64,000 nt of DNA from Streptomyces sp. HB132 (GTDB lineage Bacteria; Actinomycetota; Actinomycetes; Streptomycetales; Streptomycetaceae), in assembly GCF_016909575.1 (NCBI RefSeq), contig NZ_JAFBGA010000003.1:641744-705743 (forward strand), in the 5' to 3' direction. Every line of letters begins with the position of its first letter. Positions within the stretch are counted from its first letter, which is position 1. Shown piece by piece: positions 17,311-25,064 of the stretch. The notes under the pieces are model-generated. The model searched no databases. It worked only from the letters and a program-made list of their open reading frames with translations, and was not told the origin of the DNA. The translations under genes were made by a program, and so were the position numbers.

Positions 17311-18530
17311 GAGGCGGCCACCCCCGCGGTGGTCGCCGGGAGCGTCGCCTCGACGCCCCAGCCACCGGCCGTCACCGGCCCGGCCTGGACGCTTCCGCCG
17401 ATCAGGCCCACCCGCTCGGCCAGTCCCTTCAGCCCGAAGCCGCTCCGGGAGACGGGGCGCGGCCGTCCGTCGTCGCTGACCCGCACGGTGACCCGGTCCG
17501 CCGAGCGGTCCACGCGCACCCGCACCTCGGTGCACCCGTGGGCGTGCTTGCGTACGTTGGTGAGGGCCTCCATCACCACTCGGTGCGCGGTGGTGGTCAC
17601 CTCCACCGGAAGGTCGTCGAAGGCCCCCTCCAGTTCGAGCTGGGCCCGCGCGCCGCCGACGGCCGAGAACTCCTCGACCAGCGAACGCACTTCTCCGATG
17701 CCCGCCAGGGGCGTCAGCGCCACCTCTCCGTCGGCGTCACGCAGCATCCCCACCATGTGCCGCATGGAGTTCAGCGCCTCCGAGCCCGCCTGTTCGATCC
17801 GCTCCAGCGCGGGCGGCACCAGTTCGGGCCGCCGGTCCGCGATCGCCCGCGCCCCCTGCGCCTGTACGACGATGCCGGTGACGTGGTGGGCGACGAAGTC
17901 GTGCAGGTCCCTGGCGAACTCCGTCCGCTGCTCCAGTTTGAGAGCCGCCGCCTGCCGCCGCCGGTCCACCAGGAGCAGGCGCATCCCCAGGCCGATGCCC
18001 AGCGCCGTGACCGCCACCAGGGCCAGGAACAGCGCCATGATCGTGGTGGTCTGCCTCACCGAGACCGACACCGGCCTCAGCACGATCGCCATGAGCAGCA
18101 GGGGGACGGCCACTGCGGCCCACGACGGCTTGCCCCGTCGCGCGACGAGCAGCAGGAGCCACACCAGAGCCGCCGGCTCGGCGAAGCCGAGCGCCTGCGA
18201 GCCGACCGACAGCATCACGTGCATCGCGGCCGAGAAGAACAGCGACGCGATCGCGAGTACCCCGGCGGTCGCCGGGAGCGCCCGGTCACCGAGCCGGGGC
18301 GAGACGACTGCGAGGATCCCGCACAGCAGGGCGCCGGCCAGCTTGGCGGAACCGATCTCGTCCGGCCGCCCGGGTGTCCAGTAGATGCCGCCCATCCAGT
18401 CCATCACGACGAGAGCGATCAGGGACCCGGCGAGCAGCAGCTGGACGGTGACGGGCAGGAACAGCAGACGCTTCCCTCGTGCGGTCGTGGGCTCCGCCGC
18501 CGTGTCCACCGTCTCCGGCATCTCCCTCAT
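17307..18530 (-). CDS. NarL-type sensor histidine kinase, 407 aa
   Basis: Five or six hydrophobic segments in the first ~190 residues, then HisKA_3 with EFARDLHDFVAHHVTG (His near residue 210) and HATPase_c with EALTNVRKHAHG and GFGLKGLAERVGLIGGS. The start MREMPETV is an ATG at 18530 with GGAGG only three bases upstream; the second ATG nine bases later is possible. Coupled to the response regulator by a 4-base overlap and divergent from an ABC exporter, a layout common for drug- or lipid-responsive systems. Confidence 0.92.
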   Translation of the reverse strand: MREMPETVDTAAEPTTARGKRLLFLPVTVQLLLAGSLIALVVMDWMGGIYWTPGRPDEIGSAKLAGALLCGILAVVSPRLGDRALPATAGVLAIASLFFSAAMHVMLSVGSQALGFAEPAALVWLLLLVARRGKPSWAAVAVPLLLMAIVLRPVSVSVRQTTTIMALFLALVAVTALGIGLGMRLLLVDRRRQAAALKLEQRTEFARDLHDFVAHHVTGIVVQAQGARAIADRRPELVPPALERIEQAGSEALNSMRHMVGMLRDADGEVALTPLAGIGEVRSLVEEFSAVGGARAQLELEGAFDDLPVEVTTTAHRVVMEALTNVRKHAHGCTEVRVRVDRSADRVTVRVSDDGRPRPVSRSGFGLKGLAERVGLIGGSVQAGPVTAGGWGVEATLPATTAGVAAS

Positions 18531-18657
18531 GGTCCTCCCGCCGACCGGCCGAAAGTGGGAGTCGGCCTCGCATGATCTGTCTTTCGCCCGATCCGCCGCG
18601 GGGCGCGGCGGAGAAGAGTGGTCTCCACCGGACGGCGCTCGCGACTGTACAAGGCGG

Positions 18658-18725
18658 CCCCTCCCCCACGCACGAGGTGGCCTCCCTCCCCCCACACGTA
18701 CACGGTCGCCCCTCCCCACACGCAC
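18658..18725 (+). repeat. Three degenerate direct repeats in the divergent promoter region
   Basis: The pattern CCCTCCCC-(C)ACRC-AC recurs at 18658-18673, 18684-18701 and 18709-18725 with a 25-26 base period, directly upstream of the ABC transporter start. It is a good candidate for multiple binding sites of the adjacent response regulator, or a long pyrimidine-rich leader. Confidence 0.55.
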
Positions 18726-18736
18726 AGGAGCCACGC

Positions 18737-19723
18737 ATGGACCACGCAGGAACGCACCACGCAAGCGGAACGGGTTTCGGGCCCCCCGTCGGTGAGCCGG
18801 CGATCGAGGCCCAGGGGCTCGGCAAGAAGTACCGGCGCGGCTGGGCACTGCGGGACGTGTCCTTCCGGCTGCCGGCCGGGCGGGTCTGCGGGCTCGTCGG
18901 CCCCAACGGCGCCGGCAAGAGCACCCTGATGGGCCTGGCCAACAACATGATCCGTCCGACGACGGGCGCCCTGCGGGTGTTCGGCGCGGCACCGGGATCG
19001 ACGGAGGCGGTCCTGCGTACCGCGTTCCTGACACAGGAGAAGCCGTTGTTCCGGCGCTTCACCGTGGCCGAGACCCTGCGGCTGGGGCGCGAGTTCAACC
19101 CCCGCTGGGACCAGGAGGTCGCCGAGGGCATCGTCCACGCGGGTCAGGTGCCGATGGGGGCGAAGGTCGGGACCCTGTCCGGCGGTCAGCGCACCCGCGT
19201 CGCCTTCGCCCTGGCCTTCGGGAAGCGCCCGGATCTGCTCGTCCTCGACGAGCCGATGTCCGACCTGGACCCGCTGGTACGCCGTGAACTCATGACCACG
19301 CTGACGCGGGAGGCCGCCGAGCACGGCACGACGGTGCTGGTGTCCTCGCACATGCTCGCCGAACTCCAGTACGTCTGCGACTACCTGCTGGTCATCGCGG
19401 ACGGAGGGCTGCGTCTCGCGGGAGAGGTCGACGAACTGCGCGCCGCCCACGCCCTGCTCGACGTCGCGGGGAGCGGCCCGTCCCCGGTCGTCGCCCCGCA
19501 CCGGGTCATCGACGCGCACAGCGGCGAGGGCCGGCCGGGCGTCCTGGTGCGTCTCGGCGGGCCGGTCGAGTACGGCGGGCGGGCGGAGCCTCCCACCCTG
19601 GAGGAACTGCTGCTGGGATATCTGCGCTCACCCGACGCACCGCCGCTGATCGCTCCCAGCGCCCAGGTCGGCGACATCCACGACATCATCACCCGCGACC
19701 GGCGGAAGGCTGTGACCGCATGA
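18737..19723 (+). CDS. ABC transporter ATP-binding protein, 328 aa
   Basis: Walker A GPNGAGKST at ~55-63, signature LSGGQRTRVAFAL, Walker B LLVLDEPMSDLDP and the H-loop SSHMLAELQ identify a nucleotide-binding domain of the exporter type (CcmA/DrrA-like). The C-terminal ~90 residues form an accessory domain after IADGGLRLAGEVDEL. The ATG at 18737 follows AGGAG by six bases. It overlaps the permease gene by four bases. Substrate unknown; lipid or antibiotic export is plausible given the divergent two-component system. Confidence 0.93.
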   Translation: MDHAGTHHASGTGFGPPVGEPAIEAQGLGKKYRRGWALRDVSFRLPAGRVCGLVGPNGAGKSTLMGLANNMIRPTTGALRVFGAAPGSTEAVLRTAFLTQEKPLFRRFTVAETLRLGREFNPRWDQEVAEGIVHAGQVPMGAKVGTLSGGQRTRVAFALAFGKRPDLLVLDEPMSDLDPLVRRELMTTLTREAAEHGTTVLVSSHMLAELQYVCDYLLVIADGGLRLAGEVDELRAAHALLDVAGSGPSPVVAPHRVIDAHSGEGRPGVLVRLGGPVEYGGRAEPPTLEELLLGYLRSPDAPPLIAPSAQVGDIHDIITRDRRKAVTA

Positions 19724-20742
19724 CCACGCTGACTCGCGACCCGGCCCGCCCGACGTCTGCCGCGCGCCCCGGGAACAGGTGGGTTCCCCGGCTGGGCGGT
19801 CCGGTCTGGCTCGTGTGGCGCCAGCACCGCGCGGCGTTCTGGACCCTCATCGGCCTCACCCTGCTCGGCGTGATCGCCATGGTGTACCTGCGCGGGCAGA
19901 TGACGGATTACCTGAGCACCCTCTCCCCGACCACGCGGAAGTCCGGCAGCCTGCCCCCGGAGTTCGAGGAGCGGTCCAGCCCTCTGTTCAGCATCGGGAG
20001 CTACCTGGGCTACATCCCAATCCTGCTGGGTGTCTTCCTCGGTGCCCCGCTCATCGCGGGCGACCTGGAGACGGGGACCGCGAAGCTGGTGACCTCACAG
20101 TCCGTCAGCCGGCTGCGCTGGCTGACCATGAAGCTCGCCCTGCCCGCCGCGCTGGTCACGCTGTGCACGGGTGCGCTCACCGCCGTGTTCACCTGGTGGT
20201 GGAGCCCGGTGAAGTCGTTCTCCGAAGGCCTGACGTGGACGGCCTTCTTCAGCGTCACGGGGCCGGTGCCGGTGGCCCACGCCCTGCTCACCTTCACGGT
20301 GGGCGTGGCGGTCGGTATGGTCCTGCGCCGCACGCTGGTCTCGATGGTGGTCACCCTCGGCATCGTGGGTGCGATCGGGTTCGTCTGGAGCGAGTGCTGG
20401 CGGAGCCTGGGGAACGTCCTGACGATCAGCACCCACAAGGGCGTCGGGCCCGGCATGTCGCCGCCGGAGCTGCCCGCCGAGGCCGAGCAGCAGGGGCAGG
20501 GCACCTACTTCCTCACCAGCTCCGGGGACCGCCTGGACTGGACCACGTGTCTGGAGCATTCGGAGGACGCGCGGGCCCACAGCGCCTGCATGGACTCCAA
20601 GCACGTCGTCGGCTGGTCCATGGACTACCTCCCCGTCTCGCAGATGCACACGATGCAGTGGCTCGGGGCAGGCGTCATGCTCGCCGTCAGCGCTGCCGTC
20701 GTCACCTTCGTCATCGCCTGGGGCCGCAAGCGTCTCCTGTGA
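19720..20742 (+). CDS. ABC-2-type transporter permease, 340 aa
   Basis: Hydrophobic protein with about six membrane segments, beginning LVWRQHRAAFWTLIGLTLLGVIAM near residue 30 and including GAPLIAGDLETGTAKLVTSQSVSRLRW, a motif of ABC-2 permeases. A ~90-residue extracytoplasmic loop with two cysteines lies before the last segment. The ATG at 19720 overlaps the ATPase stop (ATGA). Partner of 18737-19723. Confidence 0.9.
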   Translation: MTTLTRDPARPTSAARPGNRWVPRLGGPVWLVWRQHRAAFWTLIGLTLLGVIAMVYLRGQMTDYLSTLSPTTRKSGSLPPEFEERSSPLFSIGSYLGYIPILLGVFLGAPLIAGDLETGTAKLVTSQSVSRLRWLTMKLALPAALVTLCTGALTAVFTWWWSPVKSFSEGLTWTAFFSVTGPVPVAHALLTFTVGVAVGMVLRRTLVSMVVTLGIVGAIGFVWSECWRSLGNVLTISTHKGVGPGMSPPELPAEAEQQGQGTYFLTSSGDRLDWTTCLEHSEDARAHSACMDSKHVVGWSMDYLPVSQMHTMQWLGAGVMLAVSAAVVTFVIAWGRKRLL

Positions 20743-20768
20743 CGGAAGGAAGAGGCGGGGTAGGCCGA

Positions 20769-20794
20769 GGAGGTCCTGGACTGCCAGGACCTCC
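20769..20794. terminator. Hairpin between convergent permease and aldo/keto reductase genes
   Basis: A perfect 11-bp stem GGAGGTCCTGG/CCAGGACCTCC with a 4-base loop, placed so that it can terminate both transcripts. Confidence 0.8.
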
Positions 20795-20827
20795 GCGGCG
20801 TCCGGGATGGGCGGGTGCCCGTGCCGC

Positions 20828-21844
20828 CTACTCGCGCGCGGCGGCCGTGCTGCTCATGTCCGGGTAGCGGTCGCCCGCCACGCGGCCCGCGATGGGCTCC
20901 AGCGACCGGAGTTCCTGCTCGGTCAGCGTCAGCCGGGTCGCCCCGACGTTCTCCAGCAGGCGGCTGCGCTTGCGCGTGCCCGGGATCGGCACCACGGTCA
21001 GGCCGTGCACCTGGGCCTGCTGCTGCACCCAGGCCAGGGCGATCTGCGCGGCCGTCGCGCCATGCGCGGTCGCGATCTTGTACACGGGTTCCAGCAGGGC
21101 GGCGTTGGTCTTCGCGTTCTCGCCGGTGAAGCGCGGCTGGTGCGCCCGGAAGTCGCCCTGCTCCAGGTCCTTGACCGCGTCCGCGAACGCCCCGGTCAGG
21201 AACCCGCGGCCGAGCGGGGAGTACGGGACGAGCGTCACCCCGAGGTCGGCGGCGGCGGGCACTGCGCTGCGCTCGACGTCGCGGCTGAAGAGCGACCACT
21301 CGGACTGCAGGGCCGCGATCGGGTGCACGGCGTGCGCCTCGCGGAGCTCGTCCCCGGTCACCTCGCTCAGCCCGAGCTGCCTGACCTTGCCCTCCCGCAC
21401 CAGCTCGGCCATCGCGCCCACCGACTCGGCGAGCGGGACGAGCGGGTCGCGGCGGTGCATGTAGTACAGGTCGATGACCTCGGTGCCCAGCCTGCGCAGG
21501 CTGCCCTCGACGGCGTCGCGGATGTACGCGGGATCGTTGCGGACGCCCCGGTAGCGCTCGTCGTCGGTCCGCTCGATGGCGAACTTCGTGGCCAGCGTGA
21601 CCTCGTCGCGGTGCGCCGCCAGGAACGGTGCGAGGAAGGTCTCGTTGGCCCCGCGCCCGTAGACGTCGGCGGTGTCGAAGAGGGTGACGCCCGCTTCCAG
21701 TGCCGCTTCCAGGGTGTCCCGGGCGGCAGCCTCGTCGGTGTCCCCGTAGAACTCGCTGATCCCCATGCAGCCGAGTCCCTGTACGCCGACCCGCGGGCCT
21801 CCGGTGCCGAGCTCCGCTGTCGCGATCTTCCGGGTCTCACTCAT
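20828..21844 (-). CDS. Aldo/keto reductase, 338 aa
   Basis: NADPH-dependent (beta/alpha)8 oxidoreductase. The tetrad is visible as FDTADVYG (Asp, Tyr), LATKF (Lys) and DLYYMHRRD (His). The cofactor end has YSPLGRGFLTG and PIPGTRKRSRLLENVGA, typical of the AKR11/13 group acting on small aldehydes and methylglyoxal. It is preceded by a MerR-family gene five bases upstream, so the pair is one operon and the regulator probably induces the reductase in response to an electrophile (inference). The start is ATG at 21844. Confidence 0.93.
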   Translation of the reverse strand: MSETRKIATAELGTGGPRVGVQGLGCMGISEFYGDTDEAAARDTLEAALEAGVTLFDTADVYGRGANETFLAPFLAAHRDEVTLATKFAIERTDDERYRGVRNDPAYIRDAVEGSLRRLGTEVIDLYYMHRRDPLVPLAESVGAMAELVREGKVRQLGLSEVTGDELREAHAVHPIAALQSEWSLFSRDVERSAVPAAADLGVTLVPYSPLGRGFLTGAFADAVKDLEQGDFRAHQPRFTGENAKTNAALLEPVYKIATAHGATAAQIALAWVQQQAQVHGLTVVPIPGTRKRSRLLENVGATRLTLTEQELRSLEPIAGRVAGDRYPDMSSTAAARE

Positions 21845-21849
21845 GTCGT

Positions 21850-22305
21850 TCAGGCCCCTTCCGACGCCGCACGGGCGCCGCCATAAAAGTCGATCTTGAA
21901 GTCGAGTACGGCCAGGGTTCCCTGCAGCTCCGCGATCCGCGTCCGCACATCGCGTCGGGTCGCTTCCAGCAGCTCCTGCCGTTCCGCGAAGGTGTGGTCG
22001 CCCTCGCGGAGCAGTTCGGCGTACCTGACCATGTCGGCGACCGGCATTCCGGTCAGCCTCAGCTTGCCGACGAAGGCGAGCCAGTCCAGGTCGCGGTTAC
22101 TGAACCGCCGCTGTCCCGTGTGGGAGCGGTCGACGTGCGGCATCAGACCGATCCGCTCGTACCACCGCAGCGTGTGGGCGGTGAGGCCGCTGAAGGCGAC
22201 GACCTCGCTGATGGTGTAGCGGTCCTGGCCCTCGGGGCGCGGATGCGCCCTCGGGGCGGAAGCGCAGGTGTCCGTCCGTGCGGAAATGCTCTCCATGACC
22301 GTCAT
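21850..22305 (-). CDS. MerR family transcriptional regulator, 151 aa
   Basis: An N-terminal winged helix (RYTISEVVAFSGLTAHTLRWYERIGLM, ~residues 28-54) and a long dimerisation coiled coil ending IAELQGTLAVLDFKIDFYGG. There is no Cys-based effector site, so it belongs to the organic-ligand or redox-insensitive MerR group often paired with aldo/keto reductases. The promoter lies immediately upstream with a 19-bp spacer and a palindrome; its predicted transcription start coincides with the ATG at 22305, giving a leaderless mRNA. An ATG at 22296 preceded by GGAGG is the alternative start. Confidence 0.92.
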   Translation of the reverse strand: MTVMESISARTDTCASAPRAHPRPEGQDRYTISEVVAFSGLTAHTLRWYERIGLMPHVDRSHTGQRRFSNRDLDWLAFVGKLRLTGMPVADMVRYAELLREGDHTFAERQELLEATRRDVRTRIAELQGTLAVLDFKIDFYGGARAASEGA

Positions 22306-22311
22306 GCCTCC

Positions 22312-22342
22312 ACGCTAGAACCTTGGAGTGCACTCCAGGCAA
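22312..22342 (-). promoter_or_regulatory. MerR-type promoter with 19-bp spacer and operator palindrome
   Basis: On the minus strand, -35 TTGCCT (22342-22337) and -10 TAGCGT (22317-22312) are separated by 19 bases. The spacer contains the perfect 14-bp palindrome TGGAGTGCACTCCA (22324-22337, sharing one base with the -35). A lengthened spacer with a central dyad is the hallmark of MerR-activated promoters, so the regulator very probably controls itself and the reductase. Confidence 0.8.
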
Positions 22343-22378
22343 GCGCAAACGGGTGGCGATCCCGGTTCCGGCGCCCGT

Positions 22379-22384
22379 TAGGCT
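22379..22384 (+). promoter_or_regulatory. -10 element TAGGCT for the serine hydrolase gene
   Basis: TAGGCT lies seven bases before the ATG at 22392, predicting a leaderless transcript. No strong -35 is seen. Confidence 0.5.
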
Positions 22385-22391
22385 CGTACGC

Positions 22392-23213
22392 ATGCAGAGC
22401 CTGGCGATGATCGAGAACTGGCCCGTCCCCACCGCGGCGGCCGCCGTCGTCACCTCGGACGGCACGCTCCTGGGTACTCATGGTCCCACCGCTCACCGCT
22501 TCCCGCTGGCCTCGGTGACCAAGCCACTCGCCGCCTACGCGGCGCTGGTGGCCTACGAGGAGGGCGCCGTCGAGCTGGACGAACCGGCCGGCCCCGAGGG
22601 CTCGACCGTCCGCCACCTCCTCGCCCACACCAGTGGTCTCGCCTTCGACGAGCACCGGGTCACCGCACCTGCCGGCACCCGCAGGCTGTACTCCAACGCG
22701 GGCTTCGAAGTACTCGGCGACCACATCGCGAAGGCCACGGAGATCCCGTTCCCCGAGTACGTGCGCCAGGCCGTCCTCGAACCCCTGGGCATGACCTCGA
22801 CGACGCTGGAGGGCTCACCCGCCAAGGACGGCGTCTCGACGGTGGACGACCTGGCGCGGTTCGCCGCCGAGGTGCAGGCCCCGCGACTCCTCGACCCGCG
22901 TACGGTCCTGGAGGCCCAGACCGTCGTCCACCCCGGCCTCAAGGGTGTGCTCCCCGGCTACGGTCATCAGAACCCCAACGACTGGGGGCTCGGTTTCGAG
23001 ATCCGTGACTCCAAGTCGCCGCACTGGACCGGGCTTTCGTCCTCCCCGGCCACCTTCGGCCACTTCGGCCAGTCCGGCACGTTCCTGTGGATCGACCCCG
23101 CGGCGGGCGCGGCCTGCGTCGCGCTGACGGACCGGGCCTTCGGGCCGTGGGCGGCCGAGGTCTGGACGCCGTTCACCGACGCGGTACTGGCGGAGCTCGG
23201 CGCCTCCCGCTGA
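22392..23213 (+). CDS. Serine hydrolase, beta-lactamase/class C family, 273 aa
   Basis: Penicillin-binding-protein-like hydrolase with SxxK motif SVTK (FPLASVTKPLAAYAALV), a YSN motif (RLYSNAGFEVLG) and a C-terminal HFGQSGTFLWIDP replacing KTG, as in esterase/peptidase members. No signal peptide is present, so it is likely cytoplasmic. The ATG at 22392 is supported by the adjacent -10. Its 3' end overlaps the convergent ATP-binding gene by 247 bases. Confidence 0.88.
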   Translation: MQSLAMIENWPVPTAAAAVVTSDGTLLGTHGPTAHRFPLASVTKPLAAYAALVAYEEGAVELDEPAGPEGSTVRHLLAHTSGLAFDEHRVTAPAGTRRLYSNAGFEVLGDHIAKATEIPFPEYVRQAVLEPLGMTSTTLEGSPAKDGVSTVDDLARFAAEVQAPRLLDPRTVLEAQTVVHPGLKGVLPGYGHQNPNDWGLGFEIRDSKSPHWTGLSSSPATFGHFGQSGTFLWIDPAAGAACVALTDRAFGPWAAEVWTPFTDAVLAELGASR

Positions 23214-23626
23214 CCGCACTCGAACCAGACCGTCTTCCCCCGGCCGTCACCGCGCGCCTCGACACCCCAGCCGTCGGTGACGGCCTCCACCAGCAGCAGT
23301 CCCCGCCCGCCCTCGTCGAGCGCGTCCCCCGCGACCGCGTGGGGCAGGCGGGGCGACGCATCGGAGATCTCGACCCGCACACCCCGGCGCGGGAGCAGGA
23401 TGATCAGCGTCTGGCAGCGACGGCCGGGCACATGCCGTACGACATTGGCGACGAGCTCGGTGAGGGCCAGCTCCGCCGCGTCCGCCACGTCGAGCAGGCC
23501 CCAGCCGGTGAGGTAGAGCCGCAGGATGCGCCGCAGATGGCGGGCGGAGTGCTCCCCCAGCGCGAACTCGGCACGGTAGGCCGCGCCCTCGGCGTCACCG
23601 GTCCGGGTATCGGATACGTGATTCAT
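22967..23626 (-). CDS. Anti-sigma-type ATP-binding protein (SpoIIAB/RsbW-like), 219 aa
   Basis: HATPase_c domain of the serine-kinase anti-sigma group: N-box ALTELVANVVRHV near residue 55, then VRVEISDASPRLP and a G-box DEGGRGLLLVEAVTDGWG, ending GKTVWFEC near residue 138. Relatives usually end soon after WFEC, but here the frame continues ~80 residues through the antisense of the serine hydrolase gene before a stop at 22967. The extension is probably a by-product of a lost stop codon. It is divergent from the XRE/DUF397 pair, completing the triad typical of WhiJ/AbaA-like loci. Confidence 0.85.
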   Translation of the reverse strand: MNHVSDTRTGDAEGAAYRAEFALGEHSARHLRRILRLYLTGWGLLDVADAAELALTELVANVVRHVPGRRCQTLIILLPRRGVRVEISDASPRLPHAVAGDALDEGGRGLLLVEAVTDGWGVEARGDGRGKTVWFECGQREAPSSASTASVNGVQTSAAHGPKARSVSATQAAPAAGSIHRNVPDWPKWPKVAGEDESPVQCGDLESRISKPSPQSLGF

Positions 23627-23710
23627 GTCACCAGAGTGCAGTGCGCTGATTACTCTCGGCTACGACCTGAAACGAACGCCGCCAGGCGTTGAAGCGAGAG
23701 GCACCCCGCC

Positions 23711-24559
23711 GTGTCCAACGTGCAGTCACTCGACCCCAGCGCCTCCCCACTGGACTACTACGGCTGGGAACTGCGCCGCCAGCGGGAGGCCCACGGCCTG
23801 CGGCAGGGCCAGCTCGGCGAGATCATCTTCTGCACGGGCTCACTGATCGGCCAGATCGAGACGACGAAGAAGGTGCCGACCCGCGACTTCTCGGAACGCC
23901 TGGACGCGGCACTGGGCACGGACGGGGTCTTCTCACGCCTGGTCGGCCTGGTCCTGCGAAGCCAACTGCCGACCTGGTTCCAGCAGTACGCGGACATGGA
24001 GGCGAAGGCGACGTACATCTCCACCTACCAGGCGCAGCTGGTGTACGGGCTGCTGCAGACGGAGGAGTACGCGCGGGCCGTACTGCTCACCGGCATGCCG
24101 GACGACCTGGAGGGGCTGCTCGCCGCCCGGCTGGAACGCCAGCGCATCCTGGAGCGGCAGCAACCACCCCTGGCCTGGGCGATCCTGGACGAGGCGGTCC
24201 TGCACCGGCCGATCGGCGGCCGCGAGGTCATGCGGAACCAACTGGCCTGTCTGTTGGAGTTCACGAGGCACCGGTGGACGCGGATCCAGGTGCTGCCGTT
24301 CTCAGCCGGTGAACACTCAAGCCTCGCCGGGTCTTTCACCTCAATGAGATTCGAGAACGACCCGGACATCATCTACACGGAGGACCTCATCTCCGGCCAC
24401 ATGACCGCCAACCCCGAGACCATCAGGGAGGCCGCACGCCGTTACGCTCACTTGCAGGCGGCCGCCCTCTCCATCGAGGATTCCGCGGCACTGATCGCCC
24501 GTGTGATGGAGGAGCGATATGGCGACCGGTCCGAACCTGACGAGCGCAGAGTGGCGTAA
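23711..24559 (+). CDS. XRE-family regulator with DUF5753 (Scr1/WhiJ-like), 282 aa
   Basis: An N-terminal helix-turn-helix (LRRQREAHGLRQGQLGEIIF, TGSLIGQIETTKKVPT) is followed by a DUF5753 domain with WFQQYADMEAKATYISTYQAQLVYGLLQTEEYARAVL and IQVLPFSAGEHSSLAGSFTSMRF. These actinomycete regulators affect differentiation and antibiotic production and normally sit beside a DUF397 gene. The start is GTG at 23711, after GAGAGG. It overlaps the DUF397 gene by 41 bases. Confidence 0.92.
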   Translation: MSNVQSLDPSASPLDYYGWELRRQREAHGLRQGQLGEIIFCTGSLIGQIETTKKVPTRDFSERLDAALGTDGVFSRLVGLVLRSQLPTWFQQYADMEAKATYISTYQAQLVYGLLQTEEYARAVLLTGMPDDLEGLLAARLERQRILERQQPPLAWAILDEAVLHRPIGGREVMRNQLACLLEFTRHRWTRIQVLPFSAGEHSSLAGSFTSMRFENDPDIIYTEDLISGHMTANPETIREAARRYAHLQAAALSIEDSAALIARVMEERYGDRSEPDERRVA

Positions 24560-24713
24560 GTCGTCGTACAGCGGAAACACCGGCGGCGAATGCGTCGAGG
24601 TGGCCGACGGCTGCGCCGCCTCCGTCCCCGTCCGGGACAGCAAGGACCCGGCCGGCCCCGTTCTCGTCATGAGCGCGGGCGCCTGGCAGGCCTTCGTGGA
24701 CGGGCTGCGCTGA
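24519..24713 (+). CDS. DUF397 small protein, 64 aa
   Basis: Complete DUF397 domain: WRKSSYSGNTGGECVEVAD and VPVRDSKDPAGPVLVMSAGAWQAFVDGLR. GGAGGAG lies just upstream of the ATG, inside the end of the XRE gene, giving translational coupling. In related pairs the DUF397 protein is proposed to act as the toxin-like or co-regulatory partner of the XRE protein. Confidence 0.93.
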   Translation: MATGPNLTSAEWRKSSYSGNTGGECVEVADGCAASVPVRDSKDPAGPVLVMSAGAWQAFVDGLR

Positions 24714-24794
24714 CCGCCCGACCCCACTACGACGGAAACGGACCTGCAGGCAGGGCAATCTCCCCCGGCGGCACCGGTCGACGAAGGAGCGCCC

Positions 24795-24990
24795 ATGTTG
24801 GCGGGGTCTCGCGGGGTCTCACCACCGTCAGGTTCCACACCTCGGACCTGGCGGCCGCGAAGCGGTACACCGAACTGCTCGGCGTGGAGCCCTACGTCGA
24901 GCACCCCCGGTTGCGCGTGGTTCCGGATCGGGGACCACCAGCACGAACTCGGGCTGGGCGCCGGGACTTTCGTCCCAAGCCTGGGGAAGC
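24795..24990 (+). pseudogene. Frameshifted VOC/glyoxalase remnant
   Basis: Pieces of a glyoxalase/VOC protein lie in two frames. One has VRFHTSDLAAAKRYTELLG (about 24826-24882), then the next part, FRIGDHQHELGLGAGTF, continues in another frame from about 24918. The start ATG at 24795 is in the second frame, and a 10-base tandem duplication GCGGGGTCTC lies just after it. The C-terminal half of the fold is missing. It is a decayed gene, or a live one with sequencing errors. Confidence 0.6.
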
Positions 24991-25064
24991 ACGGCGGTGC
25001 GGGCGCCGGACGGGCGAGAACGTTCCGCAGGGCGCACACACCTCAACGGCGTTACCGTGCAGGC

